NCBI RefSeq assembly: GCF_026427595.1
Contig: NZ_CP101527.1
Span: 1,497,001-1,561,000 of the forward strand
Source of the DNA: Alkalimarinus sediminis
Lineage (GTDB): Bacteria; Pseudomonadota; Gammaproteobacteria; Pseudomonadales; Oleiphilaceae
DNA: 64,000 nucleotides
Direction: 5' to 3'
Below the pieces are notes generated by a model, which saw nothing but the letters and a program-made list of their open reading frames with translations, ran no database searches and was not told the DNA's origin. Below, piece by piece: positions 18,273 to 26,495 of this stretch; within the stretch, counting starts at the first letter, position 1; each line of letters starts with the position of its first letter. The translations under genes were made by a program, and so were the position numbers.

Positions 18273-19298
18273 TTAGATATCAAGAGTATTTCTATATTGC
18301 TTTGGGGTTTGTTGTGTCCAGCTGAAAAATGCTTTATTAAAACTGGCTGTATGACTAAAACCGCATTTAAATGCGACTTCCCCCAAACTCAGGTTCGGAT
18401 TAGACAGTGCACTAATCGCCATATTTAGCTGGTGCTCCTGATATAAACGTCGATAGCAGGTGCCGACGGCCTTGAGTTTCCTGCGCAAGGTTCTTGGTCC
18501 CATTTTTAGTTGATCTGCTATTTCGTCTAAATTGGGGAGTGTATTTTGACACTTTGCAAGTTCTGCCCGGACTAACCAATCTATATGTCCCGATTGAATT
18601 TGATTGATTTCCTCAAGATCCTTTTGACAAAGAGATAAGGATTGCCTGTATGTTATTTCGTTAGTAAGTGGAAGTGGCCTGCTTAATAGATTTACAGGCA
18701 GACATAGTCGACTGGAAGCTTGACCAAACTGGACTGGGTTGGCGCTGTATCGTTGGTAGTGCGTCTTATGAAGCGGCGGCGGGTAATGCAAATATATATC
18801 GGTGAAAGTAAAGCGCTGCCCTAATAAGTCGCTAATTTGACGTGATAAAGAAGCAATCAATATTTCAAAGCTGAACTGTTCGTTAACAGGGTAGGCAAGA
18901 TTCTTTTTTTGGTTAATATTGATATGTAGGGTGTCACCAACTCTTTTCGGTATTAAATCAAATCGGCTACGTACCAGTAAGCGATAGTCATTCGCCACTT
19001 GCAATGCGTGTCCCAAGGTTGGAGAGCATATTAATGCCGATGTTAATATACTCCAACGCGACAAATTCAAGATTTTTCCAACCCGGAAACCCACACCGGG
19101 CTTTTGAATTAAGCGATAGATATTACGGTAAATCAGGTCAAACTGATTGTATGACACGCGGATGTCAGGACGCTTCATGTCTTCCTTTCTCAGACCTGTA
19201 CCCAATAGCCATTCATGAGCCTTAAAGCCTTCCTGTCGCATGAATTGCTCGATTAAATTCAGTTCCGAAGCAGGGTAGATGGCGCGATCTGAAATCAT
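18273..19298 (-). CDS. AraC-family transcriptional regulator (OruR/ArgR-like layout)
   Basis: A 341-residue protein. Residues 20-200 match the arabinose-binding-like N-terminal domain of long AraC regulators (PF12625 type); residues 240-341 carry two helix-turn-helix motifs (IADQLKMGPRTLRRKLK, then EVAFKCGFSHTASFNKAFFSWT). It is convergent with the LysR gene, 5 bp apart, and divergent from the HMG-CoA reductase unit. The 160-bp gap to that unit holds two direct TAGGACA repeats exactly 21 bp apart plus an inverted copy. It therefore probably controls the HMG-CoA reductase unit, itself, or both. Confidence 0.92.
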   Translation of the reverse strand: MISDRAIYPASELNLIEQFMRQEGFKAHEWLLGTGLRKEDMKRPDIRVSYNQFDLIYRNIYRLIQKPGVGFRVGKILNLSRWSILTSALICSPTLGHALQVANDYRLLVRSRFDLIPKRVGDTLHININQKKNLAYPVNEQFSFEILIASLSRQISDLLGQRFTFTDIYLHYPPPLHKTHYQRYSANPVQFGQASSRLCLPVNLLSRPLPLTNEITYRQSLSLCQKDLEEINQIQSGHIDWLVRAELAKCQNTLPNLDEIADQLKMGPRTLRRKLKAVGTCYRRLYQEHQLNMAISALSNPNLSLGEVAFKCGFSHTASFNKAFFSWTQQTPKQYRNTLDI

Positions 19299-19344
19299 TT
19301 TATTTCCAGGTAAAGAATTCTAATACGCCCTTAGTTTAAACGAA

Positions 19345-19396
19345 TAGGACATTTTTAGTATCAATTAGGACAATTTAATTTAATTTTATGTCCTTA
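19345..19396. promoter_or_regulatory. Candidate AraC-type operator
   Basis: TAGGACA at 19345-19351 recurs at 19366-19372, a spacing of 21 bp or two helical turns. An inverted copy (TGTCCTTA) lies at 19389-19396. Two in-phase direct repeats are the classical target of dimeric AraC-family regulators. The site lies between the divergent AraC gene and HMG-CoA reductase. Confidence 0.6.
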
Positions 19397-19460
19397 TTTC
19401 TTGAAAAAGGTATTTTACCCTTATCGCAATAAGCTATTCATAATAAGAGATATTAAGCCT

Positions 19461-20627
19461 ATGTCAGCGTCAATCCCTAGAAGTAAAGTAAATGACCATA
19501 CGCCAGAGATGGCACAAGCCAGAAGGCAGTTTGTTGAACAGCAAACCAATACCTGTTTAAGTCATGTCGGTCGTTATTCATTGCCTGCAGAAGAGACGAT
19601 GGGAAATATCGAGCACTTTACTGGCGCCGCACAAGTGCCGCTCGGGCTTACAGGGCCTATCTTGATTGATGGCGAACATGCAAAGGGTGAGTTTTATGTC
19701 CCGATGGCGACCACAGAGGGTACTTTGGTCGCTAGTTATAATCGTGGTATGCGACTGTTGCGAGAGTCGGGTGGCGTAAAAGTGAGTGTGGTTGATGATG
19801 CGATGCAGCGTGCCCCGGTATTTGCCTTTAACGATGCCCGTGAAGCACGAGAGTTTGGTGTGTGGGTTCAAGATAACTTTTCCGAAATTAAAAAAATTGC
19901 AGAAGGTTCGACCCGCTCAGGTAAGCTCCGCAATATTGAACAATACGCCGCAGCGCGCATGTTGTATTTACGCTTTAACTTTACCACTGGCGACGCAGCA
20001 GGACAGAACATGGTCAGCAAAGCGACTTATATCGCTTGCGAGTGGATAAAAGAGAATTATCCTCAAGCGCTTAAATACACCTTATCAGGAGCAATGGATA
20101 CAGATAAAAAACATTCCCAATTAAATACCCTGCATACAAGAGGTAAGCGTGTCATAGCAGAGGCGACGATACCGGGTGATTTACTTAAGTCATTAATGGG
20201 CGTGTCTCCTGATGCCCTGTTAAAAATGCGGGCGATTAGTCAGGTTGGAAATTTCATGGCTGGCTCAATTAATACGGGAGCACATTCTGCAAATGGTATT
20301 ACCGCTATCTTTATCGCGACCGGGCAAGACGTAGCGAATGTTGCTGAATCATCAGCAGCAGTCACCTATGCGGATATCGATGATCATGGGAATTACTATA
20401 TTGCGATTACGATTCCCTCGCTGATTGTTGCAAGTTATGGTGGCGGAACCGCCTTGGCGACCCAAAGAGAATGTTTGGAAATGTTAGGTTGCTACGGAAA
20501 GGGTAAGGTTTATAAATTGGCTGAAATTATAGGTGCCACTGTATTGGCTGGGGAATTATCGCTTAGCTCTGCTATTTTGGCGGGTGACTGGGTCGATAGT
20601 CATGAGAAACACGGTCGTAATCGATAA
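19461..20627 (+). CDS. mvaA: Hydroxymethylglutaryl-CoA reductase, class I
   Basis: About 388 residues from the ATG at 19461 (the frame is open back to a TTG at 19401, without a ribosome-binding site). All four family catalytic positions are visible: Glu in ATTEGTLVASYNRG, Lys in GQNMVSKATY, Asp in IATGQDVANVAE and His in the C-terminal SHEKHGRN. The C-terminal His arrangement is that of class I, the usually NADPH-dependent biosynthetic type, not class II. It interconverts HMG-CoA and mevalonate. No other mevalonate-pathway gene is in the window; neighbours are a hydrolase and a thioesterase plus regulators. Its role here, biosynthetic or salvage/catabolic, is open. Confidence 0.92.
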   Translation: MSASIPRSKVNDHTPEMAQARRQFVEQQTNTCLSHVGRYSLPAEETMGNIEHFTGAAQVPLGLTGPILIDGEHAKGEFYVPMATTEGTLVASYNRGMRLLRESGGVKVSVVDDAMQRAPVFAFNDAREAREFGVWVQDNFSEIKKIAEGSTRSGKLRNIEQYAAARMLYLRFNFTTGDAAGQNMVSKATYIACEWIKENYPQALKYTLSGAMDTDKKHSQLNTLHTRGKRVIAEATIPGDLLKSLMGVSPDALLKMRAISQVGNFMAGSINTGAHSANGITAIFIATGQDVANVAESSAAVTYADIDDHGNYYIAITIPSLIVASYGGGTALATQRECLEMLGCYGKGKVYKLAEIIGATVLAGELSLSSAILAGDWVDSHEKHGRNR

Positions 20628-20690
20628 TAAGATTTTGAAGTTAACAGATCTTATATCTGTCAGCGGAAAGAATTTAGGTAGCGAGAAAAA

Positions 20691-21638
20691 ATGGAAAACA
20701 ACAATAGTAAGCAGATGAATGAATCATCAAAATGTCCGCCCAAGCAACAATTTATCCAGGCAAAAGGTTTGGAATTTTGTGTTGAAGAACGGGGCGACCC
20801 TGATGGTGAGGCGATCATTTTTATCATGGGCTTGGCCTGTCAAATGACGCACTGGCCTGAAGCTTTGTTAAACGGCCTTGTTGAGCAAGGTTACCGAGTG
20901 ATTCGTTTTGATAATCGGGATATCGGTTTATCAGAAAAGATAAAATCTACTCATATCGTTGATACGCGGCGTGCTTATATTAGTTATAAGCTGGGATTTC
21001 ACCCGGCGGCAAATTACACCTTGCACAATATGGCGAATGATACTGCCAATATTCTTCAGGCATTGTCGATCGAATCAGCGCACATAGTGGGCGCTTCCAT
21101 GGGCGGAATGATTGGTCAGCTTCTGGCGGCGCATCATCCTGACATGGTTAAATCGCTGACCACGATTATGTCCTCAACCAATTCACCCAGACTCCCTTTC
21201 CCTGAGTTGAACTTGATGATTAAACTTAGTGCCGTTGGCCGGGGGCGTAATGATAAAGCATCGGTATTGAAACGCTGGAAAGGTTTCTGGAAGTCGGTTC
21301 AAAGCCCTGATTACCCAACACCGACCAAAGATATTATGGCGCTTATAGAAGCGAATTATGAACGTAATTACTCACCCGGTGGCACGATAAGGCAAATCCA
21401 GGCGATGCTGGCGACGGGCAGCCTGGAAAAGTATATCGGTGACATTGCAGCACCTACCTTAGTCATTCATGGCAGTCGCGATCCTTTGTTGAAGCCTGCG
21501 TGTGGTAAGGCGATTTCCCGCCATGTAAAAAACGCCAGGTTTGAATTGATTAAAGGTATGGGGCATGACCTGCCTAAACAGTTGATTCCTGAATTTATCA
21601 ATTTGATTGACGGGCATATAAAACAATGCGCGCCGTAA
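20691..21638 (+). CDS. Alpha/beta hydrolase
   Basis: A 315-residue soluble alpha/beta-hydrolase. The oxyanion strand reads FIMGLACQMTHWP. The nucleophile elbow is GASMGGMIG near residue 135. The acid lies in HGSRDPLLKP and the catalytic His in GMGHDLPKQL. This resembles the bacterial esterase/lactonase-like group. It lies 63 bp after HMG-CoA reductase and overlaps the following thioesterase by 13 bp, so the three are one transcription unit. Substrate unknown; an acyl ester or lactone connected with the nearby acyl-CoA genes is plausible. Confidence 0.88.
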   Translation: MENNNSKQMNESSKCPPKQQFIQAKGLEFCVEERGDPDGEAIIFIMGLACQMTHWPEALLNGLVEQGYRVIRFDNRDIGLSEKIKSTHIVDTRRAYISYKLGFHPAANYTLHNMANDTANILQALSIESAHIVGASMGGMIGQLLAAHHPDMVKSLTTIMSSTNSPRLPFPELNLMIKLSAVGRGRNDKASVLKRWKGFWKSVQSPDYPTPTKDIMALIEANYERNYSPGGTIRQIQAMLATGSLEKYIGDIAAPTLVIHGSRDPLLKPACGKAISRHVKNARFELIKGMGHDLPKQLIPEFINLIDGHIKQCAP

Positions 21639-22072
21639 AGACTATACAATGGCAGAAGCCTGGGCCTTATCTTATAGAAATCCTTGTAGAGCCTGCACAC
21701 ACTGACCGCCTGGGGCATACCAATAATGTACGTTATCTGGAATGGATGGAGAAAATCGCCTGGGAACATATTGAACAATTGGGTTATGGCTGGGAAGCGA
21801 TGAGTGAATCAGGCTATGCCTTGGCCATTACTCATACAGAGCTTGATTACCTGCATGCTTCTTACGCTGGCGATACGCTAGTTTTGGGTACCTGGATATC
21901 CTTTACTGATCAGCGATTCAAGTGTGGCAGAGATTTCCAGTTAATTCGATATGACGACCAGAAAACGATATTAAACGCCAGCATGGAGTTTGCCTGTATT
22001 AGTCTGAAAACGGGAAGGCCTGCGAAAATGCCTGAGGCAATGCTAAATGCATTAAATAAGGCTTCTTCGTAA
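21626..22072 (+). CDS. Acyl-CoA thioesterase (4HBT family)
   Basis: A 148-residue hot-dog protein with the signature TDRLGHTNNVRYLEWMEKIAWEH. It starts inside the last codons of the hydrolase gene (13-bp overlap), which indicates translational coupling. It hydrolyses an acyl-CoA thioester. It belongs to the same superfamily as the thioesterase at 13.7 kb but differs in sequence, so the two probably prefer different acyl groups. Last gene of the chromosomal block before the island. Confidence 0.88.
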   Translation: MRAVKTIQWQKPGPYLIEILVEPAHTDRLGHTNNVRYLEWMEKIAWEHIEQLGYGWEAMSESGYALAITHTELDYLHASYAGDTLVLGTWISFTDQRFKCGRDFQLIRYDDQKTILNASMEFACISLKTGRPAKMPEAMLNALNKASS

Positions 22073-22090
22073 CTTCGTAAAACACGAAGT
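22072..22090. terminator. Hairpin after the HMG-CoA reductase unit
   Basis: ACTTCGT pairs perfectly with ACGAAGT around a 5-base loop, immediately after the thioesterase stop. There is no T-run on the plus strand, so intrinsic termination is uncertain. Confidence 0.4.
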
Positions 22091-22435
22091 GATGAGTATG
22101 GCAAGGGGCAAACAATTAGAGCATCCAGAAAGCGCTATCGGTTATGAGCAGAAAATCAGTGTGTAGTCTTGTATTTTAGATTATCACGGAAATGAACAGA
22201 TAGATGCGAGATTGAGAAACTGGCTGAGTTCTTAAATATATTGGAAATCATGAGCCCATAAAGGTGACTATTTTAAGTCTCTCTCAAAGGTCGGCTTTCC
22301 GAACAAAGCCAATGGAAGCAGGTGCTATATCATATAGCTAAACTCAACCCAAATGTAGCAACATAGAAACAACTGTAGACGATTACTAAAAGTATGTAGT
22401 AACATTTATACATAAGATTGTTTTGGAGGTGAGCT
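22091..22435. other. Intergenic left border of the accessory island, with toxin-antitoxin promoter
   Basis: No gene is supported. Near its end an inverted repeat TTACTA (22383-22388) and TAGTAA (22397-22402) precedes the antitoxin gene and is a candidate autoregulatory operator. A strong GGAGGT ribosome-binding site follows. The border between chromosomal and acquired DNA is presumably in this stretch. Confidence 0.45.
22383..22402. promoter_or_regulatory. Candidate toxin-antitoxin operator
   Basis: A 6-bp inverted repeat with an 8-base centre lies 34 bp upstream of the antitoxin start. Phd/YefM antitoxins commonly bind such palindromes to repress their own operon. Confidence 0.35.
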
Positions 22436-22681
22436 ATGTCTACATTGACCAGTCGAGAGTTTAATCAAGATACAGGTCGAGCCAAGAAAGAGGCGCTGAC
22501 TGGGCCTGTGTATATTACCGATCGAGGGAAACCGTCTCACGTACTCTTATCTTATGAAGAGTACAAAGCTATGACGGAGAAGAAGGCGACGATTGGTGAG
22601 CTGCTTTCTATGGATGGGGTAGAGGATATCGAATTTACTCCAGGCCAAGTCACCGACAAAGCTGCAGCAGCAGAGTTTTAG
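22436..22681 (+). CDS. Phd/YefM-family antitoxin
   Basis: An 81-residue antitoxin. The N-terminal DNA-binding fold reads TSREFNQDTGRAKKEA, then GPVYITDRGKPSHVLLSYEEYKAM, as in Phd/YefM proteins. The C-terminal half is acidic and probably wraps the toxin. Its stop is one base before the PIN toxin start. Self-repression through an upstream palindrome is likely. Confidence 0.88.
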   Translation: MSTLTSREFNQDTGRAKKEALTGPVYITDRGKPSHVLLSYEEYKAMTEKKATIGELLSMDGVEDIEFTPGQVTDKAAAAEF

Positions 22682-22682
22682 T

Positions 22683-23105
22683 ATGTATTTATTAGACACT
22701 AATGTCGTCTCTGAGCTCAGAAAAGTAAAAAGCGGTAAAGCTGATAGCAATGTACAGCAATGGTCGTCCCAAGTGGAAGCTGAATTGCTTTATGTTTCGT
22801 CAATCGTCATTCATGAAATAGAACTAGGTATTCTCTTAGCTGAACGTTCAGATCCAACGAAAGGTAAGGTTCTCAGAAAATGGATGAGTGACCACGTTTT
22901 GCCAACTTTTGAAGGACGTATATTACCAGTCAATAAAGACGTCGTTTTGGTTAGCGCCAAGTATCATGTACCGGATCCAAAGCCATATAGAGATACGTTA
23001 ATCGCTGCGACAGCCGCTGTTCACGATATGACAATCGTAACGCGCAACGTGTCAGATTTTAATCTGGGTAACCTCAAAATATTAAACCCTTGGGAACAGA
23101 GTTAA
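22683..23105 (+). CDS. PIN-domain toxin (VapC/FitB-like ribonuclease)
   Basis: A 140-residue PIN protein with the acidic metal-binding residues in place: Asp in YLLDTNVVSEL, Glu in HEIELG, Asp in YRDTLIAATA and Asp in TRNVSDF. Such toxins cut tRNA or other structured RNA until neutralised. Pairing of a Phd-type antitoxin with a PIN toxin is the FitAB/VapBC-like arrangement. It sits at the left side of the copper island, consistent with a maintenance role. Confidence 0.9.
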   Translation: MYLLDTNVVSELRKVKSGKADSNVQQWSSQVEAELLYVSSIVIHEIELGILLAERSDPTKGKVLRKWMSDHVLPTFEGRILPVNKDVVLVSAKYHVPDPKPYRDTLIAATAAVHDMTIVTRNVSDFNLGNLKILNPWEQS

Positions 23106-23122
23106 ATCTGGCGAGTATTTAT

Positions 23123-23335
23123 ATGACTGAATTATCACAAGAGGTATTACAGGAGTTTTCTGATCAAATAGCAGAAATATGCGAGCAAATGGAGCTCGAG
23201 CCTGACCAAATGCTTGAAGCTATCGGCAGTACATTTATTGGTGCTGTTATGAGTTTTGGAAAAACAAGCTACCAAGTAGAAATATCCGGAGTCGCTAGTG
23301 CAGAAGTGGAAACCATGTTTGAGGCATCCGACTAA
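23123..23335 (+). CDS. Small acidic protein downstream of the toxin
   Basis: A 70-residue acidic protein from the ATG at 23123 (an open frame from 23090 overlaps the toxin stop but lacks a ribosome-binding site). It is predicted mostly helical (ELSQEVLQEFSDQIAEICEQM). No family recognised. It follows the toxin by 17 bp on the same strand and could be a third member of the operon or a recombinase-associated gene, since the palindrome and recombinase follow directly. Confidence 0.5.
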   Translation: MTELSQEVLQEFSDQIAEICEQMELEPDQMLEAIGSTFIGAVMSFGKTSYQVEISGVASAEVETMFEASD

Positions 23336-23393
23336 TCTATAAACCCTGGAAAAAGGCTAAAGAAGGCCATGTAGATTCACTCGAAAACTTCAT

Positions 23394-23427
23394 AATATAT
23401 CCGATATTTTCGAATATCGGATATATT
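23394..23427. repeat. Palindrome A before the first recombinase (candidate recombination or operator site)
   Basis: AATATATCCGATATT, loop TTCG, AATATCGGATATATT: a perfect 15-bp inverted repeat ending 56 bp before the recombinase ATG. Its inner arms TCCGATA and TATCGGA, separated by 8 bp, recur in the palindrome before the second recombinase (52321-52352). No T-run follows, so a terminator role is not indicated. Confidence 0.75.
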
Positions 23428-23483
23428 GAATATCAGAAAATCAAAGCTATTCTTAATCTAAGCGACTTGATAACGATTAAGAA

Positions 23484-24728
23484 ATGAAGAATCCTAAACG
23501 AAACCCACCATCACCAATCATTGATAACCTAGAGTTTATTGGCAACCCTTTTAAGGTCGCACCCCAGAGCCCAAACTGGATAAGCTTTTCTAACGCCCAG
23601 AAAGATCTAGAATTGTCATTGAGGTTTCTTTACAGCTATAACGGCAGTTCGGCTACATTCAATAGCTATCGAAGAGAACTTGAGCGACTTTTACAATGGG
23701 CCTGGCAAATAGAAAAGACTTCCATTCTTGAGCTGCAGCGTGAGCACGTAGAAGAATTCATTAATTTTTGTATTAACCCGCCTGAAGCCTGGATAGGTAT
23801 AAAGAATGTCGCCAGATTTAAAAAATCCCCAGATGGAAGAATACCTAATAAAGACTGGCGTCCGTTTGTTGTCAGTGTGTCAAAAGAAGAGTTCAAGCGA
23901 GGAAAAGAAGCAAATATTGGGGAGTACTTTCCCTCTCAAGCTGCGATAAAGGCAACGTTTACAGCGATATCCTCATTTTATGACTATCTACTGCAAGAAG
24001 GAGAAGTTTCATCTAACCCGGTCGCCTTAATACGACAAAAAAGTAAATTCATAAGCCGAGATCAACAAGCGCCAATTGTCCGCAGAATTAGTAATATTCA
24101 ATGGGATTATGTCCTTGAAACAGCTGAGTTGCTTGCAGATCAAGATCCGGAGGAGCACGAACGAACACTATTTATCATGAATGCATTGTTTGCGATGTAT
24201 CTCCGAATATCAGAGCTAGTTGCCGATGAGCGCTCAACTCCGTTAATGTGTGATTTCGAACGAGATCGTGATGGAAATTGGTGGTTTAAAGTTACAGGTA
24301 AAGGAAACAAAAACCGAAGAGTTACAGTTTGCGACGACATGCTGAAATCACTTAAAAGATATCGAGAGCATTTGAACCTAAGCCCTTTGCCTAACATTAA
24401 TGATAAGTCTCCAATCTTGCCTAAATATAAAGGTTCAGGTGGTATTACAAGCACACGCCATGTTCGCTTGATCGTTCAAAATTGTTTCGATGCTGCTCAC
24501 AATAGAATGCTAAAAGGTGGGCTCGAGCAGGATGCGGATGACCTTAGAATTGCTACAGTTCACTGGTTGAGACATACGGGAATTTCGGAAGACGTCAAAC
24601 ATCGTCCTCGCGAGCATGTACGAGATGATGCTGGTCACGCCAGCATGGCCACTACAGACAGATATATAGAGTCAGATCTACGTGAAAGACATGAATCCGG
24701 GCGCAATAAGCGAGTTAGAGAAATTTAA
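23484..24728 (+). CDS. Tyrosine recombinase/integrase, copy A
   Basis: A 414-residue site-specific recombinase. The N-terminal SAM-like core-binding domain covers roughly residues 45-200 (YNGSSATFNSYRRELERLL). The catalytic domain follows, with Arg in MYLRISELVADERS, Lys in TGKGNK, HWLRHTG, and HASMATTDRYI carrying the nucleophilic Tyr. It is clearly homologous along its whole length to the recombinase at 52.4 kb, in the same orientation, and both are preceded by similar palindromes. It probably mediates integration or excision of the DNA it borders. All catalytic residues are present, so it may be active. Confidence 0.93.
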   Translation: MKNPKRNPPSPIIDNLEFIGNPFKVAPQSPNWISFSNAQKDLELSLRFLYSYNGSSATFNSYRRELERLLQWAWQIEKTSILELQREHVEEFINFCINPPEAWIGIKNVARFKKSPDGRIPNKDWRPFVVSVSKEEFKRGKEANIGEYFPSQAAIKATFTAISSFYDYLLQEGEVSSNPVALIRQKSKFISRDQQAPIVRRISNIQWDYVLETAELLADQDPEEHERTLFIMNALFAMYLRISELVADERSTPLMCDFERDRDGNWWFKVTGKGNKNRRVTVCDDMLKSLKRYREHLNLSPLPNINDKSPILPKYKGSGGITSTRHVRLIVQNCFDAAHNRMLKGGLEQDADDLRIATVHWLRHTGISEDVKHRPREHVRDDAGHASMATTDRYIESDLRERHESGRNKRVREI

Positions 24729-24774
24729 TAATAGGTCCGGGCAAAAAGATCTGTAATATTTCTCTGTAAAACAG

Positions 24775-24960
24775 ATGGTTACAGCTATAAATGTAAAATC
24801 TTCTCCCTATATTGTTGGTGAGCCAACGATTAAAAAACAAGGCGGTTGGAAGAGTGATGCTACTGTGTGGGGGTATATTGATGAAGGGCGGTTGTTTACT
24901 GACAACGTGACGCATACGCTAATAGATCGGATATCCGAGCTCATTGGGCGCCCGAAGTAA
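24775..24960 (+). pseudogene. C-terminal remnant of another tyrosine recombinase
   Basis: A 61-codon fragment with GGWKSDATVWGYIDEGRLF, the usual C-terminal block around the nucleophilic Tyr in phage-type recombinases. The Arg and His-x-x-Arg parts of the catalytic domain are absent and a stop lies just upstream. It differs from copies A and B, so it is the scrap of a third recombinase. A perfect 12-bp palindrome (TCGGATATCCGA, 24927-24938) lies within it. Confidence 0.7.
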
Positions 24961-25199
24961 TTAACAACACGGATATTTTGCCTTTCGAGTTATATAAGTG
25001 ACCGTTTGAAAACTCACTGCATATTTCTGTGTAACATAACAAGCAATCTATGAATTTGGCACGGCCATCCAATATACCCAAAACGTAAAACTTTATAATA
25101 TTCATGTAAAATCTGACAAGCCCACTGCTAAATTAACCAATATAGGACATATTTACAACATAACTGAAACTTAACAGTAAGCGACGCGTAAGGGTATAC

Positions 25200-25400
25200 A
25201 TGTCTACCAAACGCCCTCTGGAAGTGGGTTGCCCTCATTGCGGAATTTGGTTTCCTCTGCCTATCTTATTTAGCGAAAAAATGTCGCTTAGTATAGACGG
25301 CTTTCCCGTGAGTTGCCTTCAATGCGACAAGCTTCTAATTTGTCAGCGAGACCAAGTTAGGTGGGCCACCCATAAGACTGGCTACGATATAGAACCTTAA
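25200..25400 (+). CDS. Small zinc-ribbon-like protein
   Basis: A 66-residue protein with two Cys pairs, CPHCG near residue 11 and CLQC near 39, spaced as in a small zinc ribbon or knuckle. Function unknown. It stands alone between the recombinase remnant and the copper promoter. The 239 bases upstream of it and about 250 downstream hold no other gene. Confidence 0.5.
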   Translation: MSTKRPLEVGCPHCGIWFPLPILFSEKMSLSIDGFPVSCLQCDKLLICQRDQVRWATHKTGYDIEP

Positions 25401-25648
25401 CTTTTGATAGTTCGATTTAATGTGAGCTTGAATGACCGGATAGGGTCAAATTAATTTGAGTTAGAAGTTTCCGATAAAAAGAGCGTTTCCATATATAAGT
25501 TCGGGTCATCCCCACTATTATTTAACCGTGTTTGGTAAATTTAAATTGCGGCTCAGTCATTGCCATGTATTTCAGTATTAAAGGCTGCCAAATAAAATTA
25601 AAAGAATCTAAGTGTTTACCAGCTATATTCAAAAATCATATAAAACCC

Positions 25649-25679
25649 TTGACCTTGGTGCTGGACACAAGTTTATACT
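25649..25679 (+). promoter_or_regulatory. MerR-type promoter for the cus unit
   Basis: TTGACC (25649-25654), a 19-bp spacer and TATACT (25674-25679). The over-long 19-bp spacer is the hallmark of MerR-family activated promoters. The core CTTGG..., TGGACACA in the spacer is shared with the promoter at 34872-34902. It lies 48 bp upstream of the ATG at 25728. The rest of the 327-base gap from 25401 shows nothing recognisable. Confidence 0.75.
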
Positions 25680-25727
25680 CAGCCTAAACTAACATTTCAA
25701 ATACTTTTAGATAGTAGTTTGTCAAAT

Positions 25728-26195
25728 ATGTCTATCATCGCATCACAGAAATTAGGTCGGCGCTTCGGTGTACCACTAATCATATTTTGGATCTTTTTCC
25801 AAAGTATGCTGTTCTGTGCTGCACTACTAAGTAGTGTTACGTTGCCTGTAGCATCATTAGATAATGGTGTTGCCAGTGACTCCTTGATGCAGGGAATGTC
25901 AGTTGGAATATCTGACCATGTAAATGGACACAATGAAGCACCTCAACTCTCTCATACCCATGCTATGGATCATAGTGGCACTAACCTATCTCAAGATACC
26001 TGCTGTGATAAACAAGAGAATTATCTCACCAGCGCAGCATACAGTTTGTTCGTACCACTGATATTATCTTTTGTCCTTTTCTTAGTTGTAAATCTGTCAA
26101 GTTCTAAATCTAAATGGTTCAATTATTTAAGAGAACCGCCTCCGCGTTTTAATTATCCCCGCAACCACCTCGTCAACTGTACTTTTCTCGATTAG
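25728..26195 (+). CDS. Small membrane protein with His-rich periplasmic segment
   Basis: About 155 residues from ATG 25728. A hydrophobic segment at about 18-40 and another at about 107-128 flank a stretch containing several His and a CC pair (SHTHAMDHSG, DTCCDK). The C-terminus is basic and Pro/Asn-rich. No family firmly recognised; it recalls the small exported proteins placed at the head of copper-resistance operons. It is the first gene after the MerR-type promoter, which ties it to copper by position. Start chosen over a TTG three codons upstream. Confidence 0.6.
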   Translation: MSIIASQKLGRRFGVPLIIFWIFFQSMLFCAALLSSVTLPVASLDNGVASDSLMQGMSVGISDHVNGHNEAPQLSHTHAMDHSGTNLSQDTCCDKQENYLTSAAYSLFVPLILSFVLFLVVNLSSSKSKWFNYLREPPPRFNYPRNHLVNCTFLD

Positions 26196-26495
26196 CTGCT
26201 CGTCTCTCGGGGCTTGTATCGTGTAAAGCGTTGAGCCTGAATGGCATGATCTTTAGATTATGTACTGAGCTAGAAACTAGCTATTGTTTACAGGGTACGT
26301 ATTTCGTACCAGTGATGTGTATCTGCACCCATTATTGCGCAGTCACGGTTCGCTGTTAACAACGCCTAGAAATCGTTATTTAGCATCGGTTAACCTCATT
26401 CAGCTCCAAACCTTTTAACGCCGACTTAGCCTCAAATGAACTGTTTAAACGCCCTCACATGATGGCGGAAATACTGTTTAATTGAGAAGAATACC
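26196..26495. other. Leader region of cusC
   Basis: 300 bases without a gene. Two short perfect hairpins occur: GCTAG/CTAGC near 26269-26281 and GGTACG/CGTACC near 26295-26311. Neither is followed by a T-run. They could be RNA processing or regulatory structures between the first gene and cusC, or chance. Confidence 0.35.
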
